DNA from: an uncultured Collinsella sp.
GTDB taxonomy: Bacteria > Actinomycetota > Coriobacteriia > Coriobacteriales > Coriobacteriaceae
Assembly: GCA_900541175.1 (NCBI GenBank)
Contig: UQIT01000002.1
Location: 72,504-136,503 of the forward strand
DNA: 64,000 nucleotides
Reading direction: 5' to 3'
In this document: piece after piece, positions 18,265 through 25,715 of the stretch
How positions within the stretch are numbered: position 1 is the stretch's first letter
Layout of the letters: every line of letters starts with the position of its first letter
The notes under the pieces: model-generated
Seen by the model: the letters and a program-made list of their open reading frames with translations, nothing else
What the model was told of the DNA's origin: nothing
The model's database searches: none
Made by a program: the position numbers and the translations under genes

Positions 18265-19356
18265 ATGCAAACAAACCCTTTTAAGCCCACAGCAGGTAAA
18301 ACACCTCCCACGATTATCGGCCGCGAAGATGTGCTCGAAGAATTCAATGAGGGCCTCGTCAACGGGCCTGGTGCCCCGGGGCGCCTAATGCGCATAGCCG
18401 GCGTCCGTGGAACGGGCAAGACGGTCCTCCTTGACGAGTGCTCACGTTTGGCGCAACGCCGTGGCTGGACGGTCATAAAAGAGGTCGCAACCGAGGGACT
18501 TTGCCAACGCATTCTCGAACAGCTGCAGCCCAAATTCCAGGCCAAACACGCCAGATTTGAGCCCACCGTAGCTGGCATATCCATCGGCAGCATAGACATT
18601 GAGCGAATCGGTCCATCGCTACGCGACGCCATGAGACAGACAATATCCAAGAATGAAAATGGCCTGCTCATCACTCTCGACGAGGTTCAAGACGCAGAGC
18701 TCGATGAGGTCCGAACGCTCTCCATTGCGATTCAGCAGGTTATCGGCGAAGACCTTGATATCGCCTTTGTTTTTGCGGGGCTGCCTTCGATGATTGAAAG
18801 CATCATCAACGGAAAGACACTTACGTTTTTGCGCCGTGCCCTCCCCTTTGACCTGAAGGCTGTGGCAGTAACCGAAGTGTCGTACTCCCTCGAGGAAACC
18901 ATTGAAGCGTCTGGCATGGAGTTGCAGCCAGGTATTGCCGGCCAACTTGCCGAGGCAACGCAAGGTTATCCTTTCATGATCCAATTCGTTGGATACTACG
19001 CATGGCAGTTGGCAAGACGCGCACATACACCGATTATTGGAGAAGAAGAAGCCGAGCGCGGCATTGCAACGGCACGCGAACGCTTCTGTGCCATGGTGAT
19101 TGAGCCCGCGCTACAGCGCATTCCGCCCACGTGCATCGCTTATCTGCTGAGCATGGCATCTTTGGGGCAGACGAGCTCGACCAGCATGGTTGCCGATGCC
19201 CTAAACAAAACGCCTCAACAGGTGAGTTCCGTCCGCAGCCGCCTGTTAAGAGAATCGATTATCGAGGCTCCCTCGTACGGCAAGGTCTCATTTGCCATCC
19301 CCTACATGCGCGACTACCTCTACGAGCACAAAGCCGAACTGGAAGTTGAACTGTAG
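18265..19356 (+). CDS. AAA ATPase with C-terminal winged-helix-like region (Orc1/MalT-type P-loop)
   Basis: 363-residue P-loop ATPase of unknown function. Walker A is GVRGTGKT (residues 46-53) and Walker B is LLITLDEVQDAE (Asp139-Glu140). The lid region contains PFMIQFVGYYAWQLA. The C-terminal 90 residues (SMVADALNKTPQQVSSVRSRLLRESIIEAPSYGKVSFAIPYMRDYL) look like a winged helix. The start is the ATG at 18265 with AAAGGTGG upstream; a GTG at 18256 is possible. No neighbour shares its strand closely. An upstream 10-bp tandem repeat and AT-rich flanks set it apart from its surroundings. It could be a DNA-binding or stress-signalling ATPase. Confidence 0.75.
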   Translation: MQTNPFKPTAGKTPPTIIGREDVLEEFNEGLVNGPGAPGRLMRIAGVRGTGKTVLLDECSRLAQRRGWTVIKEVATEGLCQRILEQLQPKFQAKHARFEPTVAGISIGSIDIERIGPSLRDAMRQTISKNENGLLITLDEVQDAELDEVRTLSIAIQQVIGEDLDIAFVFAGLPSMIESIINGKTLTFLRRALPFDLKAVAVTEVSYSLEETIEASGMELQPGIAGQLAEATQGYPFMIQFVGYYAWQLARRAHTPIIGEEEAERGIATARERFCAMVIEPALQRIPPTCIAYLLSMASLGQTSSTSMVADALNKTPQQVSSVRSRLLRESIIEAPSYGKVSFAIPYMRDYLYEHKAELEVEL

Positions 19357-19374
19357 AAACGGCAACTGCCCTGC

Positions 19375-19530
19375 AAGACGAAAACCGTTTTCATACAGAT
19401 TTAAAGCAGACGCAAATGCGTTTCGTCTTAGTTTGCGTACGAAATTAAGACGTAAATTGCGCTTTCGCACGCTTATTACCAGACGCAAACTGTTTTCGTC
19501 TGTCCATACGTCCCCAATCCAGACGAAAAG
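19375..19530. repeat. Cluster of five AGACGNAAA motifs
   Basis: AGACG followed by A/C/T and AAA occurs at about 19376, 19408, 19447, 19481 and 19520, spaced 32-39 bp. Two of these form palindromes with a TTTCGTCT partner. It lies between convergent genes. Confidence 0.6.
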
Positions 19531-19557
19531 AGCCCCAAGCTCGTGTGAACTCGGGGC
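19525..19557 (-). terminator. Terminator of the IlvD/Edd gene
   Basis: Minus-strand stem GCCCCGAGTTC with complement and TCTTTTC. It may also serve the convergent ATPase gene. Confidence 0.8.
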
Positions 19558-19605
19558 CTTTCGTGCCGCGCATCTATGAGAGGAGATATTTGATGCGCAT
19601 GGGCG

Positions 19606-21384
19606 CTACTCCATGTAGCCACCCTGAATGGCGGAAACTGCATGCTCGGTAAAGAACTTGAGCGTGCCGGAGGTATAGCGATTAGCCTTGGGCTTCCAAG
19701 CGGCTCGGCGCTCGGCCAGGACGGCATCGATCTCGGCCGGCTCCATCTCCTTGCCGGCGATGCCCACAATAGACAGCGAGCGCTCGGGGATGTTGATCTG
19801 GATAAGGTCGCCCTCCTCGATCAGGGCAATCGGACCGCCCACGGCAGCCTCGGGCGAAACGTGACCGATAGCCGGACCCTTGGAGGCGCCGGAGAAGCGG
19901 CCGTCAGTGATCAGGGCAATGCTCGCGCCCAACTCGGGGTCGCTGGCGATAGCCTCGGTGGTGTAGAACATCTCGGGCATGCCGGAGCCCTTGGGACCCT
20001 CGTAGCGAATGATAACGGCGTCACCGGGCTTGACCTCGTGCGTCAGGACGGCGTGGATAGCGTCCTCCTCACAATCGAACGGGCGAGCCTTAAGCGTGGC
20101 CTGGAACATCTCGCGCGGAACAACCGTGTGTTTGACAACGGCGCCCTCGGGGGCAAGGTTGCCGTGGAGGATGGCGATAGAGCCGTCGGTACCAAAAGCC
20201 TGGTCAAACGGGCGAATAATGTCTTCGCGCTTGAGGTTCCACTTCTCCAAGTAGCGGCCGCACTTCTCGTAGTAGCCGTTGTTCTTAAGGTCCTCGAGGT
20301 TTTCGCCGAGGGTCTTGCCGGTGACGGTCATGACATCGAGGTGAAGCATCGACTTGATCTCCTCCATGATGCGCGGCACGCCACCCGCATAGTAGAAGAA
20401 CTGCGCCGGCCACTCGCCTGCGGGACGGACGTTGAGCAGGTAGTGGGCGCCACGGTGCAGGCGATCGAAGTCGTCGGCGGACATCTCGATGCCAAACTCG
20501 CGGGCGATAGCAGGAATATGCAGCAGCGAGTTGGTGGAACCCGAAATGGCGCCGTGGACCATGATGAGGTTCTCGAAGGACTCCTTGGTCACGATGTCAC
20601 GCGGACACAGGTTGTGCTCGGAGAGCCACACGGACTGACGGCCGGCCGCGCGCGCAAACTCACGCAGATCGGAGCTGGTTGCGGGCAACAAGGCCGTGCC
20701 GGGGAGCATAAGGCCCAGGGCCTCGGCGGTAACCTGCATGGTCGACGCGGTGCCCATAAAGGAGCAGGCGCCGCAGCTGGGGCATGCGTTGTGCTTGGCA
20801 AACTCAAGCTCCTCGCGAGAGATCTCGCCGCGCTCGTAGCGGGCAGAAATCGCGCCGAGCTGCTCCAGGGTCAGCAGGTCAGGACCGGCATCCATGACAC
20901 CGCCGGTAACGACGATGGAGGGGATGTTGATGCGGCCCATGGCCATGAGGTTCGCAGGCAGGCCCTTATCGCAGCTGGCGACAAAGACGCCGGCGTCGAA
21001 CGGGGTGGCCTTGGCATGAATCTCGATCATGTTGGCGATCATGTCGCGGCTGGGCAGCGAGTAGTTAATGCCGTCGTGGCCCTGGGCCTCGCCGTCGCAG
21101 ATATCGGTGCAGAAGTAACGGGCACCGTGACCGCCAGCCTCGGCAACGCCGGCACGGACCTCCTCGACCAGCTCGAACAGGCCGGCAGAACCCGGGTGCG
21201 AATCGCCAAAGGTCGACTCGATGATGACCTGCGGCTTGTCCAGGTCCTCGATCGTCCAGCCGGAGCCCAGACGCAGCGGGTCCATCTCGGGGCTGATGGT
21301 GCGGAACTTGCCAGAACGCGGCTGCAGCTTGGCAACCAGGTCGGCTGCCTCCTGCTGAATCTGTGCCTTGGTCTTCTCGTCCAT
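19606..21384 (-). CDS. IlvD/Edd family sugar-acid dehydratase
   Basis: 592 residues of the dihydroxy-acid/phosphogluconate dehydratase family. Fe-S and active-site signatures are ASCDKGLPANLMAM, ACPSCGACSFMGTAS and GRFSGASKGPAIGHVSPEAAVGGPI. Start at 21384 after GAGGAG. Pairing with a GntP permease and a FadR-type regulator, away from branched-chain amino-acid genes, suggests a sugar acid such as gluconate rather than a valine precursor as substrate. Dehydration of gluconate would give KDG for the KdgK encoded at 14.7 kb. Substrate is inference; family membership is firm. Confidence 0.85.
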   Translation of the reverse strand: MDEKTKAQIQQEAADLVAKLQPRSGKFRTISPEMDPLRLGSGWTIEDLDKPQVIIESTFGDSHPGSAGLFELVEEVRAGVAEAGGHGARYFCTDICDGEAQGHDGINYSLPSRDMIANMIEIHAKATPFDAGVFVASCDKGLPANLMAMGRINIPSIVVTGGVMDAGPDLLTLEQLGAISARYERGEISREELEFAKHNACPSCGACSFMGTASTMQVTAEALGLMLPGTALLPATSSDLREFARAAGRQSVWLSEHNLCPRDIVTKESFENLIMVHGAISGSTNSLLHIPAIAREFGIEMSADDFDRLHRGAHYLLNVRPAGEWPAQFFYYAGGVPRIMEEIKSMLHLDVMTVTGKTLGENLEDLKNNGYYEKCGRYLEKWNLKREDIIRPFDQAFGTDGSIAILHGNLAPEGAVVKHTVVPREMFQATLKARPFDCEEDAIHAVLTHEVKPGDAVIIRYEGPKGSGMPEMFYTTEAIASDPELGASIALITDGRFSGASKGPAIGHVSPEAAVGGPIALIEEGDLIQINIPERSLSIVGIAGKEMEPAEIDAVLAERRAAWKPKANRYTSGTLKFFTEHAVSAIQGGYME

Positions 21385-21492
21385 GATGCTCTCCTCTTTT
21401 GAATTGAACGGTTGTACCAATCGTTGGTTAATGAATCAGGTGTAAATGGGTACCGAGCGATGCACTCGGCGAAAGATGCTTAGCTACGCGAA

Positions 21493-22854
21493 CTAGGCGA
21501 AGAACGAAATCACCAGGGCGCAGACAAGACCCGAAAGGCCGATGAGCGTCTCCATAACGGTCCAGGACTTGAGGGTGGTCTTCTCGTCAATCTCCAGGAA
21601 CGAGGAGCACATCCAGAAACCGGCATCGTTGACGTGCGAGAGGGCCGTGGCACCGCCGCAGATGGCAAGACAGATAGCGGCACGCATGAGCACCGAGGCT
21701 CCGGCAACCGCGGGCATGGCGGCCATAATGCCCGATGCCATGGTCATGGCGACGATGGAGCTACCGACCGAGGCACGCACCATGACGGCAATCAAGAAGG
21801 CGACGACCACCAGGGGCAGCGGAGAGGCCTCGAGCACGGGGCCGATAACCTGGCCCAGGCCGCAGTCCTGCAGCATCCAGCGGATCACACCGCCGCAGGC
21901 AATGACCAGCAAGATCATGCCGACGGGCTTAAGCGAACGGTCGAGCAGGGCCTTGAGCTCGGCGCCGGAGTAGCCGCGCCGCGCGCCCAGCAGATACATC
22001 GCAACGAGCGTGGCGAGCGTCAAAGCGACGAACGGCTTGCCCAGGAAGGCAAGGATCGAGGCGACCTGCTCGGGCATGGAGATGTAAGAAGACAGCGTGC
22101 CAAGCAGAATTAGGCAAAGCGGCGTGAGCACGATCGCGAGGACCATGCCAAAGGAGGGAAGCTCCTTGTCGTCACTTGCCCCCTCGGCGGAAGTGAAATG
22201 CTCGGGAACGTCCGTAAAGATGCGGCCGCCCACGTTGCGGCCCCACACGACGCCGGCTACCGCCATGGCGATGAAGGCGGTGGGGATACCGACGAGGATC
22301 ATAGTGCCCAGGTCGACACCGAGCGTGCCGGCAACCAGGACCGAACCGGCCGAAGGCGGCACGAACGCATAGCCAGCCGCCAGTCCCGCGAGCAGGGCGA
22401 TGCCGTAGTAGAGGGTCGACTTCTTGGTCTGCGACGCCACACTAAAGGCAAGCGGGATCAAAACGACCACGCCGGCCTCAAAGAACACCGTGGTGCCGAT
22501 GACCAAACCGGTGATGCCCAGCGCCCAGCTGGAATGGCCCTGGCCAAAGGTGTCAATGAAGGTCTGGGCGATCTTCTTGGCGCCGCCGCTCTCCTCCAAA
22601 ATCTGGCCAAACATCGATCCCAGGCCAATGAGCAAGGCGATGTTTTGCAGCGTGGTGCCCACGCCCTTGGTGACAGTGTCCGCCACCAGGTCGAGCGGCA
22701 TGCCGGCACCGATACCGATCGCGAGCGCCGAGACCATCATCGAAAGCACGGGGTGCAGCTTGAACTTGATGATGAGCGCAAGCAGCAGCGCGATGCCCAC
22801 GATGGCGGCGATGACCAGCCTGGTGGGATCAGCCATAAACGTTGGGTCTGACAT
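21493..22854 (-). CDS. gntP: GntP-family gluconate/sugar-acid permease
   Basis: 453-residue polytopic protein of the GntP family (H+ symporters for gluconate and related acids). Recognised by FKLHPVLSMMVSALAIGIGAGMPL, IGLGSMFGQILEESGGAKKIAQTFID, FFEAGVVVLIPLAF and FVPPSAGSVLVAGTLG. It is followed after about 100 bp by the dehydratase gene, and the FadR-type regulator is divergent. Upstream lie GTCTGATG repeats (22868-22960) and a CCGTT-N16-CCGTT element. Confidence 0.92.
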   Translation of the reverse strand: MSDPTFMADPTRLVIAAIVGIALLLALIIKFKLHPVLSMMVSALAIGIGAGMPLDLVADTVTKGVGTTLQNIALLIGLGSMFGQILEESGGAKKIAQTFIDTFGQGHSSWALGITGLVIGTTVFFEAGVVVLIPLAFSVASQTKKSTLYYGIALLAGLAAGYAFVPPSAGSVLVAGTLGVDLGTMILVGIPTAFIAMAVAGVVWGRNVGGRIFTDVPEHFTSAEGASDDKELPSFGMVLAIVLTPLCLILLGTLSSYISMPEQVASILAFLGKPFVALTLATLVAMYLLGARRGYSGAELKALLDRSLKPVGMILLVIACGGVIRWMLQDCGLGQVIGPVLEASPLPLVVVAFLIAVMVRASVGSSIVAMTMASGIMAAMPAVAGASVLMRAAICLAICGGATALSHVNDAGFWMCSSFLEIDEKTTLKSWTVMETLIGLSGLVCALVISFFA

Positions 22855-22867
22855 CTTTCCTCCAATT

Positions 22868-22960
22868 CATCAGACCTTTTGAATTCGTCTGATGACTATA
22901 ACGTGTTTTGGAAAGGTCTGATGTTTCATTTTGAAATTTGTTCGAAATACATCTGATGTA
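22868..22960. promoter_or_regulatory. Repeated CATCAGAC/GTCTGATG sites
   Basis: CATCAGAC-N11-GTCTGATG at 22868-22894, another GTCTGATG at 22916-22923 and ACATCTGATGTA near 22949-22960, all in the divergent region between gntP and the FadR-type gene. Probable operators of that regulator. Confidence 0.6.
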
Positions 22961-22967
22961 TTTGGTA

Positions 22968-22993
22968 AACGGTCGTATTTGCGCTGCGAACGG
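22968..22993 (-). promoter_or_regulatory. CCGTT-N16-CCGTT element upstream of gntP
   Basis: In gntP direction CCGTT, sixteen bases ending AAATACGA, CCGTT; about 114 bp before the gntP start. One of six such sites in the window. Confidence 0.55.
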
Positions 22994-23088
22994 TATATCT
23001 AAGCCGCCCGACTCAAATCCAGCGGCTAATATCGCATCCGTGGTGCGCTAAAATAGCTCAGATGAATTTTGTAATGAAAGGTATAGCT

Positions 23089-23781
23089 ATGGCCCGCGCC
23101 GAATCGGGACTCCCCGAGCAAATATCGGAGAAAATCATTCAATTGATTCTGGATGAACACCTTGAGCAAGGCGATCGCCTACCTAAGGAAACCGTGCTGG
23201 TCGAGCGCTTGGGCGCCGGCAGGAGCACCGTGCGCGAGGCCATGAAGTTGCTGCAGTCGCGCAATATCGTGCGCATTAAGCAGGGTTCGGGCACCTATGT
23301 GGCGTCAAACCCCGGCGTTGCCGACGACCCGCTGGGCTTTACCTTTATCGACGACAAGCAGCGTCTGGCGCGCGACCTACTCGAGGTGCGCTTTATGATC
23401 GAGCCGCAGATGGCACGCTTGGCGGCCGAGCACGCAACCAACGATCAGGTCGTCTGTATCAAAGAGCTCTGCGACGAATCCGAGCGCCTGGCCGAGGCCG
23501 GTGAGGATTACTCCGCCGCCGACACCGCGTTCCACAATGCCATTGCCGAAAGCTCCGGAAACCTCGTCGTTCCCCGCCTGATGGGCGTGTTCAAGGCATC
23601 CGTCCCCCTCTTTATCGACGTGACTGGCAAAAAGCTCGTCGAGGAAACTATCCGCACGCACCGCGATGTGGCCGACGCCATCGCCTCGCGCAATCCCACC
23701 GCCGCGCACGACGCGATGTACCTGCATCTGGTGTACAACCGCAACATGATCGCAGAGGGAGCGCAGGAACAGAGCAAATAG
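23089..23781 (+). CDS. FadR/GntR-family regulator
   Basis: 230 residues: winged helix (GLPEQISEKIIQLILDEHLEQGDRLPKETVLVERLGAGRSTVREAMKLLQSRNIVRIKQGSGTYVA) and an FCD domain with FMIEPQMARLAAEHA, DTAFHNAIAESSGN and H in RTHRDVADAI. Start at 23089 after GAAAGG; an in-frame ATG at 23062 lacks a ribosome site. Divergent from gntP and the dehydratase, so it probably controls sugar-acid uptake through the GTCTGATG repeats. Confidence 0.9.
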   Translation: MARAESGLPEQISEKIIQLILDEHLEQGDRLPKETVLVERLGAGRSTVREAMKLLQSRNIVRIKQGSGTYVASNPGVADDPLGFTFIDDKQRLARDLLEVRFMIEPQMARLAAEHATNDQVVCIKELCDESERLAEAGEDYSAADTAFHNAIAESSGNLVVPRLMGVFKASVPLFIDVTGKKLVEETIRTHRDVADAIASRNPTAAHDAMYLHLVYNRNMIAEGAQEQSK

Positions 23782-23807
23782 ACGTCCGCACGGCAAGGGC
23801 GAGACCA

Positions 23808-23836
23808 CCGTTTACCTTTTAAAAGTGAACGTTCAC
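23808..23836 (+). promoter_or_regulatory. kduD upstream: overlapping CCGTT element and GTGAACGTTCAC
   Basis: CCGTT at 23808, then ACGTT 21 bp later, the variant form of the CCGTT-N16-CCGTT element. The second half overlaps the perfect palindrome GTGAACGTTCAC at 23825-23836. It lies about 109 bp before the kduD start. Confidence 0.6.
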
Positions 23837-23941
23837 CTGTTTTTAGGAGAATCTGTCTTTTAATTCCCCCTCTTCTCCTATACTGACCTTGTATGAAAAG
23901 CAAGACTTATATAGATGAACGTTTCTTTTGAAAGGATCGCT

Positions 23942-24751
23942 ATGTCTGATCTTATGGACAGCTTCCGCCTGGATGGCAAGGTCGCGCTCGTGACCGGCGC
24001 CACCTATGGCATCGGTATGGCCATTGCCGAGGCGCTCGGAGAGGCCGGCGCCAAGATCGCCTTTAACGCACGTCACGCCGACAAGGTCGCCGAGGCCGAG
24101 AAGCACTACCGCGAGCTGGGCTTTGAGGCTCATGGTTACGTGGCAGACGTCACCGACGAGGCCGCCGTTGCCGAGCTCATCGCCAAAATCGAGGCCGACT
24201 TTGGCACCACGCCCGACATCCTGGTCAACAATGCCGGCGTCATTCAGCGCACCCCGATGCTCGACATGAGCGCCGAGGACTTCCGCCGCGTCGTCGATAT
24301 TGACCTCAACGCACCGTTTATCGTGTCCAAGGCCTGCCTGCCCGGCATGATCGCCAAGGGCCACGGCAAGATCATCAACATCTGCTCGATGATGAGCGAG
24401 CTAGGTCGCGAGACCATCGCCGGCTATGCCGCCGCCAAGGGCGGACTCAAGATGCTCACCAAGAACATCTGCTCGGAGTTTGGCGAGGCCAATATCCAGT
24501 GCAACGGCATTGGACCCGGCTACATCGCCACGCCGCAAACCGCGCCGCTGCGCGAGACGCAGCCCGACGGCAGCCGCCACCCGTTTGACCAGTTCATCAT
24601 TGCCAAGACGCCGGCCGCCCGTTGGGGCACGCCCGAGGACCTGAAGGGCCCCGCCGTGTTCCTGGCTTCCGACGCGTCGAACTTCGTCAACGGCCACATC
24701 CTCTACGTCGACGGCGGCATCCTCGCATACATTGGAAAGCAGCCGCAGTAA
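23942..24751 (+). CDS. kduD: KduD-type short-chain dehydrogenase (2-deoxygluconate 3-dehydrogenase)
   Basis: 269-residue SDR enzyme. The nucleotide-binding motif is TGATYGIGMAIAEAL, NNAG is present, and the catalytic Tyr-Lys lie in GYAAAKGG. FRLDGKVALVTGA at the N-terminus and SDASNFVNGHILYVDGG at the C-terminus are typical of KduD/DhuD. It would reduce 2,5-diketo-3-deoxygluconate to KDG using NADH. The start ATG follows GAAAGGATC. The next gene encodes a DhuI-type isomerase making its substrate. The promoter carries the GTGAACGTTCAC palindrome shared with the pectin operons. Confidence 0.9.
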   Translation: MSDLMDSFRLDGKVALVTGATYGIGMAIAEALGEAGAKIAFNARHADKVAEAEKHYRELGFEAHGYVADVTDEAAVAELIAKIEADFGTTPDILVNNAGVIQRTPMLDMSAEDFRRVVDIDLNAPFIVSKACLPGMIAKGHGKIINICSMMSELGRETIAGYAAAKGGLKMLTKNICSEFGEANIQCNGIGPGYIATPQTAPLRETQPDGSRHPFDQFIIAKTPAARWGTPEDLKGPAVFLASDASNFVNGHILYVDGGILAYIGKQPQ

Positions 24752-24764
24752 GACGTCTGGGCGA

Positions 24765-24874
24765 GGCGGTGGACGATAAGGTCTGCTGCTCGAACAGTCC
24801 TGACTCGCACGAAGAGCACATTAAGTGCTCTTCGGCTCGTGCGGAACTCGCGACAGACCTTATCGTCCACCGCC
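24765..24874 (+). other. Intra-operon hairpin with perfect 21-bp stem
   Basis: Arms 24765-24785 and 24854-24874 are perfectly complementary (outer end GGCGGTGGACGATAAGG). An inner 10-bp hairpin CGAAGAGCAC/GTGCTCTTCG lies at 24810-24834. No T run follows. It separates kduD from the isomerase gene and may set their relative expression by mRNA processing or stability. Confidence 0.75.
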
Positions 24875-24953
24875 CGCAGAGCGGCTTCTCTGTTGGAGAT
24901 GCCATGCAACATAACGAACCATTAATTTAGAAAATAGTGGAAGGTTACCTATC

Positions 24954-25595
24954 ATGAAAATCGCTCTGATTAATGAGAACTCTCAGAACTCCAAGAACCC
25001 TATGATTGAGGCTGCCCTTAAGAAGGTTGTCGAACCCATGGGCCACACCGTCTTTAACTATGGCATGTATGCCGACGCCGATTCCAAGCCCCTCACCTAC
25101 GTGCAGAACGGCATCCTTGCCGCCGTGCTGCTGAACTCCGGCGCTGCCGACTACGTCGTGACCGGCTGCGGCACCGGCGAGGGCGCCATGCTCGCCTGTA
25201 ACTCCTTCCCCGGCGTGCTGTGCGGCCACGTTGCCGACCCGCTCGACGCCTACACCTTTGCCCAGGTCAACGATGGCAACGCCGTTGCCATGCCCTTCGC
25301 CCTCAAGAACGGCTGGGGCCAGGAGCTCAATCTTGAGTACACCTTCGAGAAGCTCTTTGGCTTTGGTTCGGGCAACGGCTATCCTGCCGAGCGCGTTGAG
25401 CCCGAGCAGCGCAACAAGAAGATCCTCGACGGCGTGCGCGCTGTGACCATGCGTCCGCTCGTCGACGTCCTGGGCGAGATCGATCAGGACCTGGTGAAGG
25501 GCGCACTTGCCGGCGAGCACTTCCAGGAGTACTTCTTTGCCAACGCCACCGACGAGGCCATCATCGCCAAGGTCAAGGAGCTCCTGGGGCTCTAA
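24954..25595 (+). CDS. RpiB/LacAB-family isomerase, DhuI-like
   Basis: 213 residues of the RpiB/LacA/LacB fold: MKIALINENSQNSKNP at the N-terminus, GCGTGEGAMLACNSFPGVLCGHVADPLDAYTFAQVNDGN around the active-site cysteine and glycine loop, then GWGQELNLEYTFEKLFGFG. In Streptococcus, a protein of this family (DhuI) isomerises 4-deoxy-5-hexosulose uronate and is paired with an SDR (DhuD), replacing the unrelated KduI. The same pairing with kduD here, and the absence of a KduI cupin in the window, make that role likely. The downstream terminator ends the unit. Confidence 0.82.
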   Translation: MKIALINENSQNSKNPMIEAALKKVVEPMGHTVFNYGMYADADSKPLTYVQNGILAAVLLNSGAADYVVTGCGTGEGAMLACNSFPGVLCGHVADPLDAYTFAQVNDGNAVAMPFALKNGWGQELNLEYTFEKLFGFGSGNGYPAERVEPEQRNKKILDGVRAVTMRPLVDVLGEIDQDLVKGALAGEHFQEYFFANATDEAIIAKVKELLGL

Positions 25596-25620
25596 TCGCA
25601 CGACTCATTGCGGCTAACGC

Positions 25621-25661
25621 AAGCGGCGGTCGTCCCACGTACGGGACGACCGCCGCTTTTT
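25621..25661 (+). terminator. Terminator of the kduD operon
   Basis: AAGCGGCGGTCGTCCC stem, ACGTAC loop, complement and TTTTT, 25 bp past the stop. Confidence 0.93.
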
Positions 25662-25715
25662 GCTATCTACCGACTGACGCCGCGGGGATAGGCCTCACAT
25701 GCACCAAGGGGTTGA

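Noticed and set aside
19606..21384. Assignment as IlvD of branched-chain amino-acid synthesis
   Set aside because: No ilv or leu gene is near, while a GntP permease and FadR-type regulator are; family only, with sugar-acid substrate preferred.
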